The notes beneath the pieces are model-generated. The model was not told the origin of the DNA and did not search any database. It was given only the letters and a program-made list of their open reading frames with translations. Both the position numbers and the translations under genes were made by a program. Below are positions 56,223 through 64,000 of a DNA stretch of 64,000 bases, in pieces. The DNA is from Dyella terrae (GTDB lineage Bacteria; Pseudomonadota; Gammaproteobacteria; Xanthomonadales; Rhodanobacteraceae). Position 1 is the stretch's first letter. The number at the start of each line of letters is the position of its first letter. The stretch is taken from NCBI RefSeq assembly GCF_004322705.1, contig NZ_SIZZ01000001.1, positions 1,612,001-1,676,000 of the forward strand, in the 5' to 3' direction.

Positions 56223-57878
56223 ATGCGTCGGCTGATCGCTTCGCTGGCGATGCTCGGAATGTTGACCGCATGTCAGCATCATCCATCGAGCGTCGCCGAC
56301 AACTCGGAACTCGGGCCCGGCGCCACGACGTTTTCGCCAGGCATCATGGTGAACGATCTGGCCGCGCATGTGCGCGTGCTTTCATCCGAGCCTTATCGCC
56401 ATCGCACGCCCGGCAGCGCCAGCGAACAACGCACGATTGAATACCTGGTGCAGCAGTTTGAGCGCATCGGCGTGGCGCCGGGCAACGGCGACCGCTGGGT
56501 GCAGGATGTCCCGTTCATTGCGAGTACCGTCGACAAGCCGGATCAAGTCACGCTCGATGTCGCCGGTGCGGTGGGCACGCTCTCGCTCGCGTTCGGCAAG
56601 GACATGGTGGTCAACTCCCCTGCCGGCCATGCGCACTCGGAACTGGACGCAGCCTCGCTGGTTTTCGTCGGCTACGGCATCGTCGCGCCTGAGCAGCACT
56701 GGGACGACTATGCCGGCGTCGACGTTCACGGCAAGACGGTCGTTATCCTCGCCAACGACCCGGGTTGGGACAGTAATGACGCCCAGTTGTTTGGCGGCCG
56801 CATTCCCACGACGTATGGCCGCTGGAGCTACAAAGTCGAACAGGCCGCCCTGCATGGTGCGGCGGCGGCCCTGGTCATCCACGATCCGCAGGCGGCTGGC
56901 GTCGGCTGGAACGGGCTGGTGACGCACTGGTCCGGCACGCGTTATTCCGACCCGGGTACCTCCTCGCATCGCACTGCCATTGCCGGCTGGCTGAATGCCG
57001 ATGCGGCGCGCTCGCTGTTCGCCTATGCAGGCATCGACTTCATCAAGGCCACGCAGGCGGCGCATGAGCGCGGCTTCAAGGCCATGAACATTCCGGCTCA
57101 GCTTTCCACGCGCTTTGACAGCACCATCCAGCATGGCGTGTCGCACAACGTGATCGCCAAAGTCGTCGGCAGCAAGAAGCCCGATGAAGCGATCATCTTT
57201 TCGACGCATACGGAAGATGCCGCGTCCAACCCGCACCTGCGTGGGCCGACCGATAGCGCCGCCGGTCTCGGCGGCCTGCTGGAAATGGCCGAAGCTTTCG
57301 CTCACAAGGCACCGAAGGCGCATCGCACCGTGTACTTCATCGCCTTCACCATGGAAGGCTCGGGGCTGCTCGGCTCGCAGTACTACGTCAAGCACCCGGT
57401 GATCTCGCTCGACCACACCATCGCTGACATCAACATGGACGCCCTGCCGACGCTTGGGCCCAGCCGCGATGCCGCCGTCATCGGTTTCGGCAAATCCGAT
57501 CTCGACGATTACTTTGCCGATGCACTGCGCGCGCAGCATCGCCGCCTGACGCCGGCTGACATGGAAGTGCAAGGCGTGTTCTATCGCTCCGACCAGCTGA
57601 GTTTCGCCAGCCATGGCGTGCCCGTGCTTTACGCGCGCTCCGGTCTCGATCTGGTCCAGGGCGGGACGGCCGCCGGGCACAAGCGCTTCGGCGACTATCT
57701 GCGCATGCTCGATGGCGACGCGCCCAACGACGAAGCGCACTGGAATCTCCAGGGCGAAGTCGAGGATCTGCGTGCGCTGTTCATGGTGGGTGGGCGCCTT
57801 TCCATGGAAACGACCTACCCCAAATGGAAAGCCGGCGCGGATTTCGCCCGGCGCCCGACATCACAGGCGACGCAATAA
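56223..57878 (+). CDS. M28-family peptidase-like lipoprotein with degenerate metal site
   Basis: A 551-residue lipoprotein (lipobox LTAC-Q, about 14-18) with a PA-domain insertion (about 100-240) and an M28 peptidase fold. Related peptidases have HxD, a D in xDNAxG, an adjacent Glu-Glu pair in AEEQGLLGS and a YHxPxD His. Here they read His329-Thr-Glu, Asp344 in TDSAAG, and MEGSGLLGS, where Gly379 replaces the second (zinc-ligand) Glu. I find no YHxPxD, only DGDAPNDEAHW. Two zinc ligands therefore seem lost, and the protein may be a non-catalytic binder or have altered chemistry. It lies downstream of the TonB receptor and may handle the imported substrate. Confidence 0.82.
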   Translation: MRRLIASLAMLGMLTACQHHPSSVADNSELGPGATTFSPGIMVNDLAAHVRVLSSEPYRHRTPGSASEQRTIEYLVQQFERIGVAPGNGDRWVQDVPFIASTVDKPDQVTLDVAGAVGTLSLAFGKDMVVNSPAGHAHSELDAASLVFVGYGIVAPEQHWDDYAGVDVHGKTVVILANDPGWDSNDAQLFGGRIPTTYGRWSYKVEQAALHGAAAALVIHDPQAAGVGWNGLVTHWSGTRYSDPGTSSHRTAIAGWLNADAARSLFAYAGIDFIKATQAAHERGFKAMNIPAQLSTRFDSTIQHGVSHNVIAKVVGSKKPDEAIIFSTHTEDAASNPHLRGPTDSAAGLGGLLEMAEAFAHKAPKAHRTVYFIAFTMEGSGLLGSQYYVKHPVISLDHTIADINMDALPTLGPSRDAAVIGFGKSDLDDYFADALRAQHRRLTPADMEVQGVFYRSDQLSFASHGVPVLYARSGLDLVQGGTAAGHKRFGDYLRMLDGDAPNDEAHWNLQGEVEDLRALFMVGGRLSMETTYPKWKAGADFARRPTSQATQ

Positions 57879-57970
57879 CGACGGATCACCTCGCTTCTTG
57901 AGCAAATCATCACGCGCGGAGAATTCTGCGTGTGGCAGGCTGCTTGCCACACCTGCCAGTGATCGCCCGC

Positions 57971-58615
57971 ATGCCTGACACCACACCCCACCACGTGCTT
58001 CTTGCCGGAAGCACCGGCCTGACCGGTGGCTTCGTGCTGCAGGCATTGAAAGCCGATGCGTCGGTCCAGCGCATCGTCGCGCCTACACGCCACCCCTTGC
58101 CCATGGCGGCGCGACTTGAAAATCCCGTTGGCCCGCTGCAGCGCCTGCTCCCGGGCCTGACGCCGCCCATGGATATCGCCATCTGCTGCCTCGGCACGAC
58201 GATCAAGCACGCCGGGTCGCGCGAAGCCTTCCGCATGACGGATTTCGATCTTCCCGTGGCCATCGGCATGCGCGCGCGACGCCTGGGTGCGCGGCACTAC
58301 GTTGTCATCAGTTCGCTCGGGGCCGATGCCACGGCGCGAACGTTCTACACCCGCGTAAAGGGTGAGATGGAACTTGCGTTGCGCAAGCAGGACTGGCCGC
58401 AACTGACCATCGTCCGCCCGTCGCTGATCGTCGGCCAGCGCCAGGAATTTCGTCTGGGCGAGCGACTGGCAACGCCGTTGTCCTTGCTGCTGCCCGGACG
58501 GTGGCGCGGCATCCGGGTGGAATCCCTTGCCCGCGCGATCTGGCGCCTGGCCTGCACGCCCGGCGAAGGCGTGCGCGTGGTGGAATCCGAAGAACTGAGG
58601 CGGATCGGCGCTTAG
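57971..58615 (+). CDS. NAD(P)-binding Rossmann oxidoreductase (atypical SDR, TIP30/NmrA-like)
   Basis: A 214-residue single-domain protein. The dinucleotide motif [14 protein letters not shown] (about 11-24) is TIP30/NmrA-like, and [12 protein letters not shown] supplies the Y-x-x-x-K pair of short-chain dehydrogenases. The start at 57971 puts the Rossmann strand at the N-terminus. A GTG at 57932 is less likely. The stop overlaps the convergent mntP stop by four bases. The substrate is unknown. Confidence 0.87.
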   Translation: MPDTTPHHVLLAGSTGLTGGFVLQALKADASVQRIVAPTRHPLPMAARLENPVGPLQRLLPGLTPPMDIAICCLGTTIKHAGSREAFRMTDFDLPVAIGMRARRLGARHYVVISSLGADATARTFYTRVKGEMELALRKQDWPQLTIVRPSLIVGQRQEFRLGERLATPLSLLLPGRWRGIRVESLARAIWRLACTPGEGVRVVESEELRRIGA

Positions 58616-59187
58616 GCAGCGCCGTGCAGGTGTTCGTAAAGAATCGTCGCGCCCACCAGGATCAAAACGACACCGCCAGCCGTTTCCGCCCTTTTGCCGA
58701 TGACCGTGCCCAGCACGTGGCCGGCCATGATGCCGATGGTCACCATCGTGAACGTGCACAGCCCGATCACCGCGGCGACGACGAGGATGTTCACGTCGAC
58801 AAAGGCGAGGCCCACGCCCACCGCCATGGCGTCGATGCTCGTGGCCAGACCGGTGAGCGCCAGCGCCAGCAGACCGTTGCGACGTGCCTGCGCTTCTTCG
58901 TGCTCCTCCTCCGCGCCCCAGATCGATTTCCAGATCATGTGCAGGCCGAGCGCAGCGAGCAGGCCGAATGCGATCCAGTGATCCCATGCCTGGATGAAGC
59001 GCGCGGCGGCAGCGCCAAGCAACCAACCGACAATGGGCGTGATGGCCTCGACCACACCAAAGATGAGCCCGATGCGCAGGGCTTCGGTCAGGCGCGGGCG
59101 CAGCATGCCGGCACCTTTGCCGAGTGCAGCGGCAAAGGCATCCGTGGACATGGCCATGCCGAGCAGGAGGATTGCCAAGGGATTCAT
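58612..59187 (-). CDS. mntP: Manganese efflux pump MntP
   Basis: A 191-residue six-helix Mn(II) exporter. Two halves each carry the acidic metal motif: [12 protein letters not shown] (about 14-25) and [17 protein letters not shown] (about 110-126). The start at 59187 gives [18 protein letters not shown]. It lies 13 bases downstream of ynfA on the same strand. mntP genes elsewhere often have a yybP-ykoY manganese riboswitch. I cannot find one in the short gap or upstream of ynfA. Confidence 0.94.
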   Translation of the reverse strand: MNPLAILLLGMAMSTDAFAAALGKGAGMLRPRLTEALRIGLIFGVVEAITPIVGWLLGAAAARFIQAWDHWIAFGLLAALGLHMIWKSIWGAEEEHEEAQARRNGLLALALTGLATSIDAMAVGVGLAFVDVNILVVAAVIGLCTFTMVTIGIMAGHVLGTVIGKRAETAGGVVLILVGATILYEHLHGAA

Positions 59188-59200
59188 GGAGGGTCCGGAG

Positions 59201-59533
59201 TCAGGGAGATGGTTGAAGCAGGATGATGGCCATGCCCGCGAAGGCAACGCAGGCGCCAGCGACGTCCCACGTCGTGAGGCGCACGCCGTCGACCACTCTC
59301 AGCCACGCCAGCGCAACGGCGATGTAGATGCCGCCATAGGCCGCGTACGTGCGTCCCGCCGCAGCGGGATGCAGTGTGAGAAGCCAGGCAAACGCGGCCA
59401 GGGACAACGCCGCCGGCACGAAGAGCCACGCGCTGCGCCCGCCCCGCAGCACCAGCCACGGCAGATAGCAGCCGACGATTTCTGCCAGCGCAGTGAGGAC
59501 GAACAAGGCCACTTGCTTGAAGAAGTCGGGCAT
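59201..59533 (-). CDS. ynfA: YnfA/UPF0060 family small membrane protein
   Basis: A 110-residue four-helix protein of the UPF0060/YnfA family, related to small multidrug resistance transporters. Typical segments are [16 protein letters not shown] (about 15-30) and [23 protein letters not shown] (about 62-84). The start at 59533 matches the family, while the upstream in-frame stretch is not conserved. It precedes mntP by 13 bases, a likely operon. Confidence 0.92.
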   Translation of the reverse strand: MPDFFKQVALFVLTALAEIVGCYLPWLVLRGGRSAWLFVPAALSLAAFAWLLTLHPAAAGRTYAAYGGIYIAVALAWLRVVDGVRLTTWDVAGACVAFAGMAIILLQPSP

Positions 59534-59637
59534 CGGGGACCGCGAAGCGAGAGCGAACGGCCCATTCTGCCAGACTCGAAGCAGGCACTTTCCGCGGGGG
59601 AAGCACCCGCCAGGGTACCCACGCGGGCCAGGAGCGG

Positions 59638-59666
59638 GCGACATGCCTGCCAGGCAGGCATGTCGC
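59638..59666. repeat. Perfect 12-bp palindrome
   Basis: GCGACATGCCTG (59638-59649), loop CCAGG, CAGGCATGTCGC (59655-59666), between ynfA and the DUF899 gene. No T-run follows. It could be a terminator-like or REP-type hairpin. Confidence 0.6.
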
Positions 59667-59681
59667 TCCCTGGGATCGGCG

Positions 59682-60386
59682 TCAGTAGTTCAGCTTCGGA
59701 TACCAGTCCTTACCACGTCCTTCAGGCGTCATATCGAGCACGGTCCAAAGCGGCATGAGGTCCGGCGCGCCACGCGGATCCTGGCCCGGGTCCGCCGTGA
59801 CACCCCCCATCTCACCGCTCCAGAAATGCCGGATGACGCCATCGCGGCGCGTGAATACCGACAGCGCCGGCTCATCGCCGCCATTGGCATCGATAGCGTG
59901 GTAATCGCGGCTGTAATCACCGCTCAGGTCGCTGTACAGCCGGAGGTCTTTCCAGCCGCGCTCCCTGGCGAACGCCGCCAGCCGCTCATAGGGCGAACGC
60001 GCGACGACCGCCAGCGAAATGCGCTGGTCCATGTCCAGCGCCTCGCCGTTCCACGCACTGAGCAACGAGGTGCACATGGGACACGGGCGTTCGCGCTGCG
60101 GACCGAACATGTAGTTGTAGATCACCAGCGTCGACTTATCGCGAAACAGCCCGGCGAGATCGAGCTGACCTTCGGCGCCTTCGAAGCGATAGTTCGCCGT
60201 TACCTCGCCACCGGGCGGCAAGGCGCGACGCATCGCCGCCACACGCTCGATGTGCCGACGAAGTTCGATTTCCTCGGCGAGCAGCGCATCGCGTGCGTGG
60301 CGGTAGTCCGGCGATTCGTTGGGCATGGTCAGGCCATTGCGACGGGCGAGCTCCGCGGCGGGGACCAGGGGCGTGGCTTGCGTCAT
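59682..60386 (-). CDS. DUF899 family thioredoxin-like protein
   Basis: A 234-residue member of DUF899, which has a thioredoxin-like fold. The family motif [24 protein letters not shown] contains a CPMC pair (about residues 101-104), and YSRDYHAID and [16 protein letters not shown] are typical. The enzymatic role is unknown, with thiol-disulfide or peroxide chemistry suggested by fold. The start at 60386 has GGGAGA upstream. The GST gene lies 27 bases upstream on the same strand, so the two probably form an operon. Confidence 0.9.
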   Translation of the reverse strand: MTQATPLVPAAELARRNGLTMPNESPDYRHARDALLAEEIELRRHIERVAAMRRALPPGGEVTANYRFEGAEGQLDLAGLFRDKSTLVIYNYMFGPQRERPCPMCTSLLSAWNGEALDMDQRISLAVVARSPYERLAAFARERGWKDLRLYSDLSGDYSRDYHAIDANGGDEPALSVFTRRDGVIRHFWSGEMGGVTADPGQDPRGAPDLMPLWTVLDMTPEGRGKDWYPKLNY

Positions 60387-60413
60387 GGGACATCTCCCAG
60401 TGGGGGTAAAAGA

Positions 60414-61073
60414 TCAGTCCCGGTCGGGCGCGCCGAGCGGGAAATAGGAGCGGTAACGCCGCGCTTCGTCGACCGCACGCGCAAACGAGGGTCTCTCCAG
60501 CAATCGCGTGCGATAGGCGAGAACATGGCGGAATTTGGGATCGATGCGATGCGTCCAGTCCGCGTAGAACAGGAACGGTGCGGCGGCGCAGTCGGCCATG
60601 CTGAATTGCTCGTGCGCAGCCCAGGTGCGTTCGGCCATCCATGCGTCCAGCCATGCATAGGACGTATCCAGCATCTCGCGCGACTTCGCCACGCCGTAGG
60701 GATCGCGATGCTCTTCGGGGCGAATCGCATCGAACACGATCATCTGCTGCGGCGTGGATACGTAGTTGTCGAAAAAGCGATCCATGCTGCGCACTTCCAG
60801 CGCTGCTTTGGGATCGGCCGGGAGCAGGCTGACGGGGCCCGGGTGATAAAGGCCCAGGTGTTCGATGATCGTGCTCGCCTCGACCACCACCCGGTCACCA
60901 TCGACCAGCAACGGGAAACGCTTGATCGGCCACATCCTGGCGAACTCGGCCAGATGGTGGGGAGAGTGGCTTTCGAGTTCACACCACTCGAATGGCGTGT
61001 CGTTCTCATAGAGGGCGACCAGCGCCTTCTGGCTGTAGGACGAGAACGGGTGGGCATAGAGCTTGAGCGACAT
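60414..61073 (-). CDS. Glutathione S-transferase family protein
   Basis: A 219-residue GST. The thioredoxin-like N-domain (MSLKLYAHPFSSYSQKALVALYEN) carries Ser residues in the active-site position. KRFPLLVDGDRVVVEASTIIEHL holds the cis-Pro and the E-S/A glutathione contacts. The all-helical C-domain follows from about residue 90. The start at 61073 has an AAGGAGA ribosome site. It is divergent from the azurin gene, with the FNR-like site at 61154-61167 between them. Confidence 0.92.
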   Translation of the reverse strand: MSLKLYAHPFSSYSQKALVALYENDTPFEWCELESHSPHHLAEFARMWPIKRFPLLVDGDRVVVEASTIIEHLGLYHPGPVSLLPADPKAALEVRSMDRFFDNYVSTPQQMIVFDAIRPEEHRDPYGVAKSREMLDTSYAWLDAWMAERTWAAHEQFSMADCAAAPFLFYADWTHRIDPKFRHVLAYRTRLLERPSFARAVDEARRYRSYFPLGAPDRD

Positions 61074-61153
61074 GTGATCTCCTTGAGTAAGCCTTCCACC
61101 TGTCGACGAATGGGCTCGCGCCGAATCGACAACACCTTTCGCCTCATCCACGA

Positions 61154-61167
61154 CTGATCCAGATCAG
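61154..61167. promoter_or_regulatory. FNR/Anr-like box upstream of azurin
   Basis: CTGATCCAGATCAG, a perfect TGAT-N4-ATCA dyad, 64 bases before the azurin ATG and 81 before the divergent GST start. The core TGATCCAGATCA is identical to the site upstream of hemN. Confidence 0.65.
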
Positions 61168-61230
61168 GGCACCTGCGCCCCGGACTCGCCAAGCTCCGAC
61201 GCTTTTGCCGGAACGGAGCCGACGAATCCC

Positions 61231-61683
61231 ATGCCACTTCCATGGCTTGCTGCCAGGCTACTGGTCGCTTCCACGCTAGCCGCCCCGGGCGGCAACGTGT
61301 GTGAATTCAGGATCGAAGCAGACGACGCGCTGCGATTCAGCCCGAATCGGGTGGAGGTGCCCGGGGTTTGCCCGGACGTCACGGTGACGGTTCACCATGC
61401 CGGCCGGCCCGACCAGGCCGTCACCAGTCACAACTGGGTCCTGACGCGTGAACAGGACCGCGCCGCCGTCATCGCGGACGGGCTCAGGGCCGGCATGGAC
61501 AGGAACTACGTGGCGCGGGGTGATCACCGGATCTTGGGCGCCACGGCACTGGTCAAGGCCGGCCAGCGTGGGGCCGTGACCTTTTCGACGCTGTCGCTTC
61601 GCGCAGGCGAACCCTATGTGTACTTCTGCTCGTACCCGGGCCATGGCGAGCACCAGACGGGCCGGCTGGTGGTGAACCCCTGA
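61231..61683 (+). CDS. azu: Azurin-like blue copper protein with Gln in place of the axial Met
   Basis: A 150-residue periplasmic cupredoxin. The signal peptide covers about 1-20. The disulfide pair is Cys24-Cys47, as in azurin Cys3-Cys26. Copper ligands are His67 (SHNWVL), Cys133 and His138 (YFCSYPGHGEHQTG). In azurins the last motif is CSFPGHxxxM. Here Gln142 stands where Met121 should be, and Ser66 replaces the ligand-forming Gly45. Gln is the axial ligand of stellacyanin and lowers reduction potential in engineered azurins. It probably transfers electrons in respiration or denitrification. An FNR-like box lies upstream. It is convergent with hemN, with one base between stops. Confidence 0.88.
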   Translation: MPLPWLAARLLVASTLAAPGGNVCEFRIEADDALRFSPNRVEVPGVCPDVTVTVHHAGRPDQAVTSHNWVLTREQDRAAVIADGLRAGMDRNYVARGDHRILGATALVKAGQRGAVTFSTLSLRAGEPYVYFCSYPGHGEHQTGRLVVNP

Positions 61684-61684
61684 C

Positions 61685-63085
61685 CTAGATAGCGCGCGAG
61701 AAGCGGCGCGGCTCGGCGGCCGCGTGGAGATAGGCGTCGAAGCACATGGCGATATTGCGCAGGAGCAAACGGCCGCGCGGGGTCACCCGGACCATGCTTT
61801 CGTCGCACTCGACCAGGCCATCCTTGACCAGCGGCGCCAGGCGGCGCAGCTCAGCGTCGAAGTACACGGGAAAATCGAGCCCGTGGCGAACGCCGAATGC
61901 CCCCATGTCGACACTCCCCAGGCACATCAGTTCGCCGATCAGTTCGCGACGCATGAGGTCGTCCTGACTCAGTCGCAGGCCTTTGGCGACCGGCAGCCGC
62001 CCGGCATCGATGGCTGCAAAGTATGCGCCCAGGTCGCGTTCGTTCTGGCTATAGGTGTCCCCTACCCGGCCGATCGCGCTGACGCCCAGGCCCACGATGT
62101 CGCAATCGCCATGCGTGGAATAACCCTGGAAGTTGCGCTGCAGCGTGCCGGCACGCTGGGCGCGCACCAGCTCATCATCGGCGCGGGCAAAGTGATCCAT
62201 GCCGACGTAGACGTAACCGGCCTCGCTCAGGCGACGCAGGGCCAGTCCGAACAGTTCCAGGCGCGTGCTGGCATCGGGCAGCTCGGCGGCATCGATCTGG
62301 GACTGCGCCTTGAACAGGTCCGGCAGGTGCGCATAGCCGTAGACGGCAATTCGGTGAGGTGCCAGCGCGATCACTTCACCCAGGGTCCGCCCGAAGCCGG
62401 CCAGGGTCTGGCGTGGCAGTCCGTAGATCAGGTCCACGCTGCACGAGGTGAATCCAGAAGCGCGGGCGGCGTCGAGCACCTCGCGCGTCTGGGCGACGCT
62501 CTGGATGCGATTCACGGCCACCTGCACGTCCGGGTCGAAGTCCTGGATGCCCACCGAGACGCGATTGAAGCCGAGCTCACCCAATCCACGCACGTAATCG
62601 CCGCCGCAGTAGCGTGGATCCAGTTCGATCCCGTATTCGCGTTCCTGGCCGGAAAGTAAACTGAAGCGCTCAGCCAGCCGGCCCACCAACGCCGCCATCC
62701 GCGGCAAGTCGAGGAAGTTGGGCGTGCCTCCGCCGAAATGCAGCTGACGCACCGCCCGGTCCCGGTCGAACAGCGAGCCCGTAAGGTCGATCTCGCGGAA
62801 CAGCCGCTCCAGGTAGCGATCCGCCTTGGTGATGTCACGCGTGATCAGCCGGTTGCAGCCGCAGTAGAAGCACGGGCTCATGCAATACGGCACGTGCACA
62901 TACAAGGAGAGCTGTCGCGGCAGCGGCTCGCGATTCGACACCGCGGCCGCTTCGCGCAGTGCCGCTTCGCCGAAGTCAGGCCGGAACTGCGGCGCCGTCG
63001 GATAGCTCGTGTAACGCGGGCCGGGGACGTCGTAGCGCTGGATGAGCGACGGCTCGTACGCAGGAAGGTCGGTGGCTGGGCACAT
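61685..63085 (-). CDS. hemN: Oxygen-independent coproporphyrinogen III dehydrogenase HemN
   Basis: A 466-residue radical-SAM enzyme converting coproporphyrinogen III to protoporphyrinogen IX without oxygen. It starts MCPATDLPAYEPSLIQRYDVPGPRYTSYPTAPQF, the HemN N-terminus. The iron-sulfur motif is CxxxCxxC at Cys68, Cys72 and Cys75, with the extra Cys77 typical of HemN. HFGGGTPNFL is the SAM-binding GGGTP motif. The start at 63085 is well supported. Open frame upstream to 63418 overlaps the NlpC gene's 3' end and is not coding. An FNR-like box lies 35 bases upstream, fitting anaerobic induction. Confidence 0.96.
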   Translation of the reverse strand: MCPATDLPAYEPSLIQRYDVPGPRYTSYPTAPQFRPDFGEAALREAAAVSNREPLPRQLSLYVHVPYCMSPCFYCGCNRLITRDITKADRYLERLFREIDLTGSLFDRDRAVRQLHFGGGTPNFLDLPRMAALVGRLAERFSLLSGQEREYGIELDPRYCGGDYVRGLGELGFNRVSVGIQDFDPDVQVAVNRIQSVAQTREVLDAARASGFTSCSVDLIYGLPRQTLAGFGRTLGEVIALAPHRIAVYGYAHLPDLFKAQSQIDAAELPDASTRLELFGLALRRLSEAGYVYVGMDHFARADDELVRAQRAGTLQRNFQGYSTHGDCDIVGLGVSAIGRVGDTYSQNERDLGAYFAAIDAGRLPVAKGLRLSQDDLMRRELIGELMCLGSVDMGAFGVRHGLDFPVYFDAELRRLAPLVKDGLVECDESMVRVTPRGRLLLRNIAMCFDAYLHAAAEPRRFSRAI

Positions 63086-63119
63086 GGACGCAGTCTGGGA
63101 TCGCGCGCTGGGCACGCGA

Positions 63120-63133
63120 CTGATCCAGATCAA
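63120..63133. promoter_or_regulatory. FNR/Anr-like box upstream of hemN
   Basis: CTGATCCAGATCAA, one mismatch from TTGAT-N4-ATCAA, 35 bases before the hemN ATG. The core is identical to the azurin site at 61154. Confidence 0.75.
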
Positions 63134-63168
63134 GCCTCGGGCGCTTACCGCCGTGGCAAGAGGTCGCA

Positions 63169-63195
63169 CAAAAAAGGCCGCCCTATGGGGCGGCC
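63169..63195 (-). terminator. Intrinsic terminator of the NlpC/P60 gene
   Basis: On the minus strand a GGCCGCCC/GGGCGGCC stem with a short loop is followed by TTTTTT, 24 bases after the stop. Confidence 0.9.
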
Positions 63196-63218
63196 CTGGA
63201 CTGCGGAAACCGGTGGAA

Positions 63219-63875
63219 TCAGCCGTTCTGAGCCATCGCTTCCGGACGCTTGGCGCCGGCGAAGCGCTTGGCCCAATAGGATTCCTCGAGGCTGTCCACG
63301 CGCACGGTCTTGCCGCGCGACGGCGAATGGATGAACTGGCCGTTGGCGATATAGATGCCGACGTGCGAGATACGGCCCTGGCCACGGCGACCGGCGGTCC
63401 GGAAGAACACCAGGTCACCCGGCTTCATCTCGGAGCGGTTGACCTTCAGGCCGGCGAGGAACTGGGAAGCCGAATTGGCCGGGAGTTCCATGCCGACAGC
63501 ATGGGCGAAAACGTAGCGAACGAAGCCGCTGCAGTCGAAACCGGTGGAGGGATCGCGACCGCCACGAACGTAACGGATATCGCGCAGCTTCATGGCGAGG
63601 CCAATCAGGGTCTTGCGCAGGTCGCTGGCGTTCGCCATCCCGGCATCACCGATATCGGCCGACGACGCACTGTCAGCGATGGCAGGAGCAGCGGGGAGGA
63701 CGGACTGACTGAGAACCGGGGCCGGAGCGAAGATCGACAGCTGGTTCTGGAGCGACGGAGTAACGGTGGCGACTGCCGGTGCAATCTGGGTCTGACTCGG
63801 GCTGGCGAAAAGCGGAGCGGACGCAAGGAGCGCAGCTACCAGCACTGAGTTTACGGTCAATCGCTTGATTGGCAT
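63219..63875 (-). CDS. Secreted NlpC/P60 (C40) cell-wall peptidase
   Basis: A 218-residue exported cysteine peptidase likely to cut peptidoglycan peptide cross-bridges. The signal peptide is cleaved near SAPLFA-SP (about 24). A low-complexity linker (about 26-78) precedes the NlpC/P60 domain with Cys115 in FDCSGFVR, His171 in ISHVGIYI and His183 in FIHSPS, the complete catalytic triad. The start at 63875 gives MPIKRLTVNSVLVAALL. The 125 bases upstream to the window end hold no recognisable gene. Confidence 0.94.
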   Translation of the reverse strand: MPIKRLTVNSVLVAALLASAPLFASPSQTQIAPAVATVTPSLQNQLSIFAPAPVLSQSVLPAAPAIADSASSADIGDAGMANASDLRKTLIGLAMKLRDIRYVRGGRDPSTGFDCSGFVRYVFAHAVGMELPANSASQFLAGLKVNRSEMKPGDLVFFRTAGRRGQGRISHVGIYIANGQFIHSPSRGKTVRVDSLEESYWAKRFAGAKRPEAMAQNG

Positions 63876-64000
63876 GCGGGAGAAATCCCTTTGCTGTTCA
63901 TGTGATTAGCCGCCTGCACTGCCGACGACCGTGATGAAGGAGTGAACTTAGCAAAGGGATATAGGCCGTATGTTCGATCCCTGTTAACTGAACTCCATCG

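Noticed and set aside
59188-59680. Possible yybP-ykoY manganese riboswitch for mntP
   Set aside because: mntP follows ynfA by 13 bases and the region upstream of ynfA shows no riboswitch-like conserved elements, only a palindrome.

Overview
The window is GC-rich, densely coded bacterial chromosome. It looks like a gammaproteobacterium of the Xanthomonadales, probably Rhodanobacteraceae (Dyella/Luteibacter/Rhodanobacter-like). The reasons are the leuS-lptE-holA-nadD-rsfS-rlmH-maf gene set, a pilVWX-pilY1-pilE minor pilin cluster with a very long PilY1, large TonB-dependent receptors and dispersed hairpin repeats. The genus is an inference from gene content. I saw no rRNA, tRNA, CRISPR array, prophage or intact insertion sequence.

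Layout. 1-4171 (minus): maf (cut by the window edge), an acetate/succinate CoA-transferase, a GNAT acetyltransferase, a 0.77-kb repeat-rich gap, rlmH and rsfS. 4301-9950: a stress module splits the usual nadD-rsfS neighbourhood. It holds a nitronate monooxygenase, a secreted Met-rich MXKDX-repeat peptide, an ECF16-type sigma factor with its NrsF anti-sigma, and a divergent dipZ-msrB operon. Three perfect GTAACC-N16-CGAA promoters tie these together. 9939-14909: nadD, holA, lptE, leuS. 15028-18593: a Pqi/MCE lipid transport operon. 18763-26106: cnoX, a DUF4442 protein, a second ECF sigma with a membrane partner, DUF502 protein-M14 peptidase, lrgAB with a divergent LysR gene. 26241-33313: an M13 peptidase lipoprotein, a giant patatin-like membrane protein, a PanE-like reductase. 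33491-37473: a Fur-box-controlled piuA/fiu-piuC-Sel1 iron operon. 37693-46953: the type IV pilus minor pilin/PilY1 cluster. 47030-49870: rapA. 49871-50684: a second copy of the composite repeat. 50685-52680: amino acid permease and rhomboid protease. 52868-57878: two tandem polycysteine leader peptides, a TonB-dependent receptor and an M28-like lipoprotein with a degenerate metal site. 57971-63875: NAD(P)-binding protein, mntP, ynfA, DUF899 protein, GST, an azurin with an unusual axial ligand, hemN and an NlpC/P60 hydrolase.

Three things stand out. (1) The SigF-like regulon links a Met-rich periplasmic peptide to a Tat-exported MsrB and its probable electron donor DipZ. This resembles the SigF/MrpX/YedYZ hypochlorite-scavenging system of Azospira but with a different reductase. 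(2) Two short reading frames ending in CCCCC and CCCRLCC precede a TonB receptor, as expected of a cysteine-sensing translational attenuator. (3) A putative azurin carries Gln where the copper-binding Met is expected, and it shares an identical FNR-like site with hemN.
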